Source: Pseudooctadecabacter sp. (lineage in GTDB: Bacteria; Pseudomonadota; Alphaproteobacteria; Rhodobacterales; Rhodobacteraceae). Taken from it: a stretch of 10,716 nt of DNA. Shown piece by piece: positions 5,224 through 10,716 of this stretch. The notes under the pieces are model-generated. The model was given only the letters and a program-made list of their open reading frames with translations. It searched no databases and was not told the origin of the DNA. A program made the translations under genes and the position numbers. The DNA is taken from positions 1 to 10,716 of the forward strand of contig JAHDFG010000052.1 in assembly GCA_020628265.1 (NCBI GenBank), written 5' to 3'. Every line of letters begins with the position of its first letter. The stretch's first letter is position 1.

Positions 5224-8200
5224 ATGGCAACAATCGTACTATCTGCAGCAGGCATGGCGATTGGCGGATCTCTTGGCGGGTCTGTCATGGGGCTTGGCAT
5301 GGCCACCATTGGACGCGCGGCGGGTGCCGTGTTGGGACAGGCGCTCGACCAGCGGATTATGGGAGGTGGTGCGGAAGCCGTTGAGACAGGCCGTGTGGAC
5401 CGGTTCCGCCTGACAGGTGCCAGCGAGGGCGCTGCCATCAGTCGTCTGCACGGACGTATCCGTGTCGCGGGGCAGGTGATCTGGGCCACCCAATTCAATG
5501 AGACCAGTACCACCACGGGCGGTGGTGGCGGCAAAGGTTCGCGGCCAAGCCAGCCTGCGGTGACGACGTATAGCTACTCGGTCTCGATCGCGATCGCGCT
5601 GTGTGAAGGGGAGATTTCCCGCGTCGGTCGCGTTTGGGCCGACGGTGTTGAAGTCGCGCCGGATGATTTGAACATGCGCGTCTATTCAGGGTCTACGGAC
5701 CAGTTGCCGGACCCGAAGATCGAAGCGGTTGAAGGTGTCGGTTTGGCCCCTGCCTATCGCGGGACCGCCTATGTCGTGCTGGAGGACCTGCCGCTCGGCC
5801 AGTTCGGCAACCGCGTGCCGCAGTTCTCGTTCGAGGTCATGCGCGGTGGGCCGGACGGGGTCGAGGTCCACGATGACATGAGTAACCTTGTGACCGGTGT
5901 GGCGCTTGTCCCTGGTACGGGGGAGTATTCTCTGGCGACGACCCCAGTCACGATTTCCAAGGGTTTCGGGCGGCGCGAGTCTGCCAACGTCAACACGCCC
6001 GCAGGAAAGACGGACTACCTCGTTTCCGTGGAGGCCTTGGAGGAAGAACTGCCGAAGTGTGGGTCTGTTACCATGGTCGTCTCGTGGTTCGGCAATGACC
6101 TGCGCTGCGGCAGCTGCGAGGTGAAGCCGAAGGTCGAACAAACGAATGCGGACGGGGCGGAGATGCCGTGGTCTGTTGCAGGCGTGCCGCGCGTTTTGGC
6201 CGAACAGGTGCCGTTCGAGGAGGACAGACCTGTCTACGGCGGGACACCCGCAGACGGTGCAGTGATCGAGGCGCTGCGGGATTTGTCACAGCGTGGGCAA
6301 AATGCTGTCTTCTATCCGTTCATCTTGATGGAGCAACTTGCAGGCAATGGGTTGACCGATCCATGGACCGGCGGGCCGGATCAGCCGCCCTTGCCGTGGC
6401 GCGGCCGGATCACCACGTCTTTGGCGCCCACGATCGAGGGTACACCGGACGGTACCGCACAGGCGGACGCGGAAGTGGCAGCGTTCTTTGGGACCGCTCA
6501 GGTCAGCGATTTTCAGATCACGGGCGAGCAGGTCATCTACACCGGACCTGCAGAATGGTCCTATCGTCGTTTCATCCTGCATTATGCCCATTTGTGCAAA
6601 GTGGCGGGGCAGGTGGACGGCTTCTGCATCGGGTCCGAGATGCGGTCCTTGACCCAGATCCGTGGGGCAAACGGTTTCCCTGCGGTAGAGGCCATGGTCG
6701 CGTTGACTGCGGATGTAAGGGCGGTACTTGGGCCGGACGTCAAGATTGGCTATGCGGCAGATTGGTCCGAATATCACGGCTATCAGCCTGCCGGCACGGT
6801 GGATAAGATTTTCCATCTCGATCCGCTTTGGGCGGATGAGAACATCGATTTCATCGGCATCGACAACTATATGCCGCTGTCGGACTGGCGGGATGGCGAG
6901 GACCATTTGGATGCGGTCGCAGGAAGCATCTACAACCTTGATTACCTTGGCGGGAACATCGAGGGCGGGGAGGGCTATGACTGGTTCTATCACTCCCCTG
7001 AAGCAATGGAGGCGCAGATACGCACGCCCATCACGGACGGCGAAGGGGAGCCGTGGATCTGGCGCTACAAGGATTTGCGGAACTGGTGGCTGAATGCGCA
7101 CCATGACCGCGTCGACGGTCAACGTGCCGCTCTCCCGACGGCATGGGAACCCGGGTCAAAGCCGATCTGGTTCACCGAAGTGGGATGTGCGGCCGTGGAC
7201 AAGGCCACTAATGAGCCCAATCGGTTCGTCGATCTGAAGTCGTCAGAAAGCGGGCTTCCGCGCGCGTCCAACGGGATCAGGGACGACTACATCCAGATGC
7301 AGTACCTGCGCGCGATCTATCGTCACTACAACGACGCCGATTTGAACCCCGTGTCCGAGGTGACGGGCGTGCAGATGGTAGACCCCGACCGGATTCATGT
7401 CTGGGCGTGGGACGCGCGTCCTTTCCCTGCGTTTCCGGGCAATTCAGCGCTGTGGTCGGACAGCGTCAACTATTCACGGGGCCACTGGATCAATGGACGC
7501 GCCGCGTCGCGGTCGCTGGCGTCTGTGGTGGCGGAAATCTGCGAGGGTGCCGGTGTGACGCAATACGACGTGAGTGCGCTTTACGGTGTGGTTCGTGGGT
7601 ACGGGCTTGATGATGTGTCCACAGCGCGCGCCGCACTGCAGCCCTTGATGCTCGCATATGGCTTTGATGCGATTGAGCGCGACGGGGTGCTGGTGTTCCG
7701 CACCCGTGGTGCGCGGCGCGACGCGAGCATCGCTCCTGAAATGCTGGTCTATGAAGACGGGGCCGAAGGCGCGATCGAGTTGACCCGCACCCAAGAGGCC
7801 GAGATTGCGGGCCGCGTGCGGCTTGGGTTTGTCGAGGCGGATGCGGACTACGAAGTGCGCACGACCGAGGCCGTCTTTCCCGATGATCGCGGCGTGACAA
7901 CAGCCTCTTCTGAGTTGCCTTTGGTTCTGACCAGTGCCGAAGGGCAACGAATTGCGGAACGTTGGTTGTCCGAGGCCCGTGTGGCACGGGACGCGGCAAG
8001 GTTTACGCTGCCGCCCTCAATGATGCATCTGGGTGCCGGCGATGTTGTTGAGATGGCGGACGGGCAGGGTGACGGGCTTTTCCGGATCGACCAATGCGAA
8101 CAGACCGACCGTCAGGCACTGGAAGCGGTCCGGATCGAACCGGCGGTCTATGAGCCTCAGGACGTCACGGAGAAGACGTTCAACTTGCGCAGCTTCATAG

Positions 8201-9132
8201 CCCCCGTGCCTGTGGAACTGATGTTGATGGACCTGCCTCTGCTCACCGGAGACGAGGACCCTGTTGCGCCATATGTGGCAACCTCGGGCGTGCCGTGGCC
8301 AGGAAGTGTTGCGCTTTATTCTGCGGCGCAGGATGCAGATTACACATTGAACCGCCTGATCACTGCACCTTCGGTGATTGGTGTGACGCAAACAGAATTG
8401 CCGGCAGGATGCGCGGGATTGTTTGATAACGGTCCGGCGGTGCGGATCGAATTGATCCGTGGGACGCTGTCGTCAGTAAGCGATGCGCAGATCCTTGGCG
8501 GTGCGAATACGGCTGTGATCGGCGACGGATCGGTGGGCAATTGGGAGGTCTTTCAATTCGGCCAGGCCGATCTGGTTGGCGAGAATACCTACGACCTTGC
8601 TCGCAGATTGCGCGGACAGGCGGGGACCGACTTTTTGTCGAACGCTTGGCCTGCGGGGTCGATCTTTGTCTTGCTGGACGGAACGCCGGAACAAATCCGG
8701 CTTGCTTCGGCCGCGCGCGGTGTGGCGCAACACTATCGTTACGGGCCCGGTACGCGGCCCCTTTCTGATACGAGTTATCGGTATCGAGAGGAGGTCGTGA
8801 CGGGTGCAGGACTGCGGCCCTATCCCGTGGCCCATCTGCGTCAGACGCCGAACGAAGGCGCGCGGGACATCAGCTGGATCCGGCGCACCCGTTTGGGCGG
8901 CGACAACTGGGACGCTGAAGATGTGCCGCTGTCGGAAGCGCAGGAGCGTTATGCGTTGCAGGTGTTCCGCGATGGGGTCCTGCTGCGCAGCTTGTCTTTG
9001 ACCAGCCCTGCGTGGAGCTACACCGCTGCAATGCAGGCGGCTGACGGGGCCGGTGAAATCCGTGTCGATGTGGCGCAGGTGTCTGACACCTTTGGGGAAG
9101 GCCCCTCGCGCAGCATCAGCTGGGTCGCCTGA
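5224..9132 (+). CDS. g15: GTA baseplate/host-contact protein (gp15, 'megatron') with TIM-barrel-like domain
   Basis: This 1302-residue protein is about the length of RcGTA gp15, the largest GTA component, which forms the tail tip. Domains in order: a glycine/alanine-rich hydrophobic N-terminus (about 3-42), suited to membrane insertion; a J-like tail region with a Gly5 linker near 99-103 and 'YSYSVSIAIALCEGEISRVGRVWADG'; a GTA TIM-barrel domain (about 255-735, from 'VTMVVSWFGNDLRCGSC' to 'RIHVWAWDARPFPAFP'); a phage-tail_3-like region after about 770; and a beta-rich C-terminal part ending in a fibronectin-III-like stretch. Glutamates E472 ('IGSEM') and E652 ('WFTEVGC') could be a glycosidase pair. 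No enzymatic activity is proven by the sequence. The stop overlaps the next start. Confidence 0.93.
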   Translation: MATIVLSAAGMAIGGSLGGSVMGLGMATIGRAAGAVLGQALDQRIMGGGAEAVETGRVDRFRLTGASEGAAISRLHGRIRVAGQVIWATQFNETSTTTGGGGGKGSRPSQPAVTTYSYSVSIAIALCEGEISRVGRVWADGVEVAPDDLNMRVYSGSTDQLPDPKIEAVEGVGLAPAYRGTAYVVLEDLPLGQFGNRVPQFSFEVMRGGPDGVEVHDDMSNLVTGVALVPGTGEYSLATTPVTISKGFGRRESANVNTPAGKTDYLVSVEALEEELPKCGSVTMVVSWFGNDLRCGSCEVKPKVEQTNADGAEMPWSVAGVPRVLAEQVPFEEDRPVYGGTPADGAVIEALRDLSQRGQNAVFYPFILMEQLAGNGLTDPWTGGPDQPPLPWRGRITTSLAPTIEGTPDGTAQADAEVAAFFGTAQVSDFQITGEQVIYTGPAEWSYRRFILHYAHLCKVAGQVDGFCIGSEMRSLTQIRGANGFPAVEAMVALTADVRAVLGPDVKIGYAADWSEYHGYQPAGTVDKIFHLDPLWADENIDFIGIDNYMPLSDWRDGEDHLDAVAGSIYNLDYLGGNIEGGEGYDWFYHSPEAMEAQIRTPITDGEGEPWIWRYKDLRNWWLNAHHDRVDGQRAALPTAWEPGSKPIWFTEVGCAAVDKATNEPNRFVDLKSSESGLPRASNGIRDDYIQMQYLRAIYRHYNDADLNPVSEVTGVQMVDPDRIHVWAWDARPFPAFPGNSALWSDSVNYSRGHWINGRAASRSLASVVAEICEGAGVTQYDVSALYGVVRGYGLDDVSTARAALQPLMLAYGFDAIERDGVLVFRTRGARRDASIAPEMLVYEDGAEGAIELTRTQEAEIAGRVRLGFVEADADYEVRTTEAVFPDDRGVTTASSELPLVLTSAEGQRIAERWLSEARVARDAARFTLPPSMMHLGAGDVVEMADGQGDGLFRIDQCEQTDRQALEAVRIEPAVYEPQDVTEKTFNLRSFIAPVPVELMLMDLPLLTGDEDPVAPYVATSGVPWPGSVALYSAAQDADYTLNRLITAPSVIGVTQTELPAGCAGLFDNGPAVRIELIRGTLSSVSDAQILGGANTAVIGDGSVGNWEVFQFGQADLVGENTYDLARRLRGQAGTDFLSNAWPAGSIFVLLDGTPEQIRLASAARGVAQHYRYGPGTRPLSDTSYRYREEVVTGAGLRPYPVAHLRQTPNEGARDISWIRRTRLGGDNWDAEDVPLSEAQERYALQVFRDGVLLRSLSLTSPAWSYTAAMQAADGAGEIRVDVAQVSDTFGEGPSRSISWVA

Positions 9133-9425
9133 TGCGACAGATTGGTCTGTCGGACCTTGATCTGGCAGCGCGTGCTGTGATGCGGGCCCCTTATCAAAGG
9201 GCTTGGTTTGCGGCCGATCTGATTGAGGCCGCGCACTCCGCCGACAAGGTGTGCAAGCGGACGGGGCGAGCGCATCCCAGCGGCGGAACCGGATCGCTTT
9301 ATGCTCAGGCAGCATTGCACCCCTTGGCCCCACGCGAGGTTTGCGGGGCTGACTATCTGGCGGCTCTGTCCGTTCTGCTTGAAGCGCTTGTAGCGTGGCG
9401 GGCACGGATGGATCACGCTTCGTGA
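9132..9425 (+). CDS. small conserved-looking protein coupled to g15, function unknown
   Basis: This 97-residue protein is mostly helical by composition, with no membrane segment or signal peptide. Its centre, 'DKVCKRTGRAHPSGGTGSL' (residues about 38-56), is a glycine- and basic-rich turn between two helical parts, 'AWFAADLIEAAHSAD' and 'ADYLAALSVLLEALVAWRARM'. The TG of the g15 stop runs into its ATG (TGATG, one base shared) and no Shine-Dalgarno sequence is visible, so it should be translated by ribosomes coming off g15. From memory, similar short proteins with 'RTGRAHP' and 'GSL' occur next to GTA clusters in other Rhodobacterales, which I cannot verify here. It is not one of the numbered RcGTA structural proteins g1-g15. 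Cytoplasmic; role unknown. Confidence 0.75.
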   Translation: MRQIGLSDLDLAARAVMRAPYQRAWFAADLIEAAHSADKVCKRTGRAHPSGGTGSLYAQAALHPLAPREVCGADYLAALSVLLEALVAWRARMDHAS

Positions 9426-9500
9426 TCTTGCACCTCACGGGTTTATTCTTGGAAAAACCGGCTTATCTGGGGTAGGACAACACCGAAAGCGAGGTGCATC
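9426..9500 (+). promoter_or_regulatory. spacer upstream of cysE with possible weak promoter
   Basis: This short region holds an A/T-richer patch (9441-9457). A tentative promoter is TTGGAA at 9449-9454 with TAGGAC at 9473-9478 (18-base spacing), a weak match. GAGGTG at 9491-9496 is the cysE ribosome site, 4 bases before the ATG. A 5-bp stem (9440-9444 with 9455-9459) has no T-run, so there is no recognisable terminator for the GTA unit here. Confidence 0.35.
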
Positions 9501-10310
9501 ATGGCCCAGATCAAAGCAAAACTGACCGAAGTCGATCCAGTTTGGCAGCAGATTTGTGACGAAGCGGAGGCCGCTATCAAGGATGAGCCCCTGATTGGCG
9601 GGTTTGTTCATACCTCTGTCTTGCACCACGGGTCTTTGGAAGATGCATTGGCCTACCGTATTTCGATGAAGCTTTCTTCGTCCGAGATGTCGGACCAGAT
9701 GTTGCGCGAGATCGCCGATGAGGCGTTTGCCTCGGATCCAGAAATGGCGGCCGCGGCCCGTGCAGATATTGTCGCGATTTACGACCGCGATCCGGCTTGC
9801 CACCGGTTCCTGCAGCCCCTGTTGTTTTTCAAAGGGTTTCAGGCGGTTCAGGCGCATCGTTTGGGGGCATGGTTGTTCCGGCAGGGCCGCAAGGATTTGG
9901 CTTACTACGTGCAGATGCGCGTTTCCGAGATTTTTGGCGTGGATATTCACCCAGGAGCAACCATTGGCAAGGGCCTGATGATTGACCATGCCCATTCCAT
10001 CGTGATTGGGGAAACGGCAGTGGTCGGGGACAATGTTTCTATGCTGCATTCGGTGACACTTGGCGGGACGGGCAAGGAAGAAGAGGATCGTCACCCGAAG
10101 ATTGGCGACGGTGTCCTGATTGGCGCCGGGGCAAAGGTTTTGGGAAATATTACCATCGGCCATTGCAGCCGCATCGCTGCAGGTTCTGTGGTTCTTGAAG
10201 CGGTTGAGCCGATGAAGACGGTGGCGGGTGTGCCTGCCAAAGTGGTGGGGGAGGCAGGATGTTCCCAGCCGTCGCGCACCATGGATCATCTGCTGCGCAC
10301 CCACGGGTAA
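9501..10310 (+). CDS. cysE: serine O-acetyltransferase
   Basis: This 269-residue protein transfers acetyl from acetyl-CoA to L-serine, making O-acetylserine, the first step of cysteine synthesis in the cytoplasm. The helical N-terminal domain (about 5-110) includes 'AIYDRDPACHRFLQPLLFFKGFQAVQAHR'. The C-terminal left-handed beta helix begins at 'GVDIHPGATIGKGLMIDHA', with D148 and H163 matching the catalytic pair Asp143/His158 of the E. coli enzyme. 'LGGTGKEEEDRHPKIGDGVLIGAGAKVLGN' (187-216) is the acetyl-CoA/active-site segment. The protein ends in 'LLRTHG' and lacks the terminal isoleucine that docks E. coli CysE into CysK. It is a housekeeping gene following the GTA unit in the same direction and closed by a strong terminator. 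Confidence 0.97.
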   Translation: MAQIKAKLTEVDPVWQQICDEAEAAIKDEPLIGGFVHTSVLHHGSLEDALAYRISMKLSSSEMSDQMLREIADEAFASDPEMAAAARADIVAIYDRDPACHRFLQPLLFFKGFQAVQAHRLGAWLFRQGRKDLAYYVQMRVSEIFGVDIHPGATIGKGLMIDHAHSIVIGETAVVGDNVSMLHSVTLGGTGKEEEDRHPKIGDGVLIGAGAKVLGNITIGHCSRIAAGSVVLEAVEPMKTVAGVPAKVVGEAGCSQPSRTMDHLLRTHG

Positions 10311-10343
10311 GTCTATTTCGAATGGGCTTCGCCCATCCGATCC

Positions 10344-10369
10344 GCGCGCGCCTTTGGCGCGCGCTTTTT
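10344..10369 (+). terminator. intrinsic terminator of cysE
   Basis: A perfect 9-bp GC stem, 10344-10352 with 10356-10364, has the loop TTT and is followed by five T at 10365-10369. It starts 33 bases after the cysE stop. A smaller 6-bp hairpin (10322-10327 with 10331-10336, loop TTC) lies just upstream. Confidence 0.92.
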
Positions 10370-10417
10370 GTTTGAGTATTTGTGAACCAAAGAGGGGTAG
10401 GTGTGTGCCCAAGTATG

Positions 10418-10451
10418 AAAGGCCGCGCGGTGGTGTCACCGGCGGCCCTTT
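10418..10451 (-). terminator. probable terminator of the E2 gene
   Basis: A long GC-rich hairpin has paired segments 10422-10426 with 10442-10446 and 10428-10432 with 10437-10441 (one bulged G), loop GTGT, extended by A/T pairs at the base. Read on the - strand it starts about 20 bases after the E2 stop and is followed by TTTC, a short T-run. The run is weak, so confidence is moderate. Confidence 0.55.
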
Positions 10452-10471
10452 GGATTTGCTTTGTGGCTGGT

Positions 10472-10716
10472 TTAGGCGAGCATCGCCATCGGATCTTCGA
10501 GGTTGGCCTTGATCGCATTGAGAAGGTTCGCACCCAGTGCACCGTCGATCACACGGTGATCAACGCTGAGGGTTGTGGACATGACCGTGGCCACCTTGAC
10601 CTCACCATCGTCGCCCACAACAGGCTTCTTGGTGCCTGCGCCAACGGCCAGAATGGCAGCGTGGGGCGGGTTGATGATGGCGTCGAAGTTGTCGATGCCG
10701 AACATGCCGAGGTTCG
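10472..10716 (-). CDS. pdhC: pyruvate dehydrogenase E2 (dihydrolipoamide acetyltransferase), 3' end only
   Basis: The last 80 codons of an acyltransferase catalytic domain are visible; the start lies beyond the window. The E2 core moves the acetyl group from lipoamide to CoA in the pyruvate dehydrogenase complex. 'NLGMFGIDNFDAIINPPHAAILAVGAG' is the conserved segment of the catalytic domain, and 'SVDHRVIDGA' contains the catalytic HxxxDG motif. The ending 'LEDPMAMLA' and the 'GMFGI..F.AIINPP' form favour the pyruvate rather than the 2-oxoglutarate enzyme. The gene converges on cysE. The gene may be called pdhB, pdhC or aceF depending on species. Confidence 0.93.
   Translation of the reverse strand, partial: NLGMFGIDNFDAIINPPHAAILAVGAGTKKPVVGDDGEVKVATVMSTTLSVDHRVIDGALGANLLNAIKANLEDPMAMLA

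Noticed and set aside
6286..7122. 278-codon open frame on the - strand opposite the TIM-barrel part of g15
   Set aside because: No domain is recognisable and it is fully inside a conserved + strand domain.
243..9425. active prophage
   Set aside because: Gene families are specifically the GTA versions (gp10, gp10.1, gp12-gp15 set), and the cluster runs straight into housekeeping genes with no integrase, attachment site, replication or lysis genes in the window.
8473..9438. 321-codon open frame on the - strand across the end of g15 and the 97-codon gene
   Set aside because: The translation is Arg/Pro/Gln-rich with no family resemblance and lies opposite real coding sequence, so it is a codon-bias shadow.
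9435..10439. 334-codon open frame on the - strand opposite cysE
   Set aside because: cysE is unmistakable on the + strand, and the antisense frame runs through both terminators at its start.

Overview
The window carries the tail half of a gene transfer agent (GTA) structural cluster of the Rhodobacter capsulatus type (RcGTA), followed by cysE and the end of a pyruvate dehydrogenase E2 gene. Gene order, protein families and GC-rich codon use point to an alphaproteobacterium of the order Rhodobacterales (Roseobacter group). The genus cannot be fixed from the sequence. A GTA is a domesticated, phage-like particle that packages random host DNA and delivers it to related cells.

Layout on the + strand: 1-68 end of the major capsid gene (g5); 69-242 a structured intergenic region; 243-2590 the connector and tail tube genes g6 (adaptor), g7 (stopper), g8 (tail terminator), g9 (tail tube), g10 and g10.1 (tail assembly chaperone pair); 2580-9132 the tape measure and baseplate genes g11 (tape measure), g12 (distal tail), g13 (hub, with a probable Fe-S site), g14 (NlpC/P60 peptidase) and g15 (1302-residue baseplate/host-contact protein with a TIM-barrel domain). 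A 97-codon gene of unknown function (9132-9425) starts on the g15 stop codon. cysE (9501-10310) follows and ends in a strong intrinsic terminator. The 3' end of the dihydrolipoamide acetyltransferase gene lies on the - strand (10472-10716) and converges on cysE.

All complete GTA frames look intact, with no frameshifts or premature stops and with lengths fitting the RcGTA set. The genes are packed as a single transcription unit. Start and stop codons overlap at g6/g7, g7/g8, g9/g10, g10/g10.1, g10.1/g11, g12/g13 and g15/the 97-codon gene. The only gaps above 20 bases inside the cluster precede g6 and g9, and both genes carry a CGGAGTA ribosome site.

The GTA itself is a known system. The less described items are the folded g5-g6 spacer, the small gene coupled to g15, the missing Shine-Dalgarno sites at g10, g10.1 and the small gene, and the absence of a recognisable terminator between the GTA cluster and cysE.
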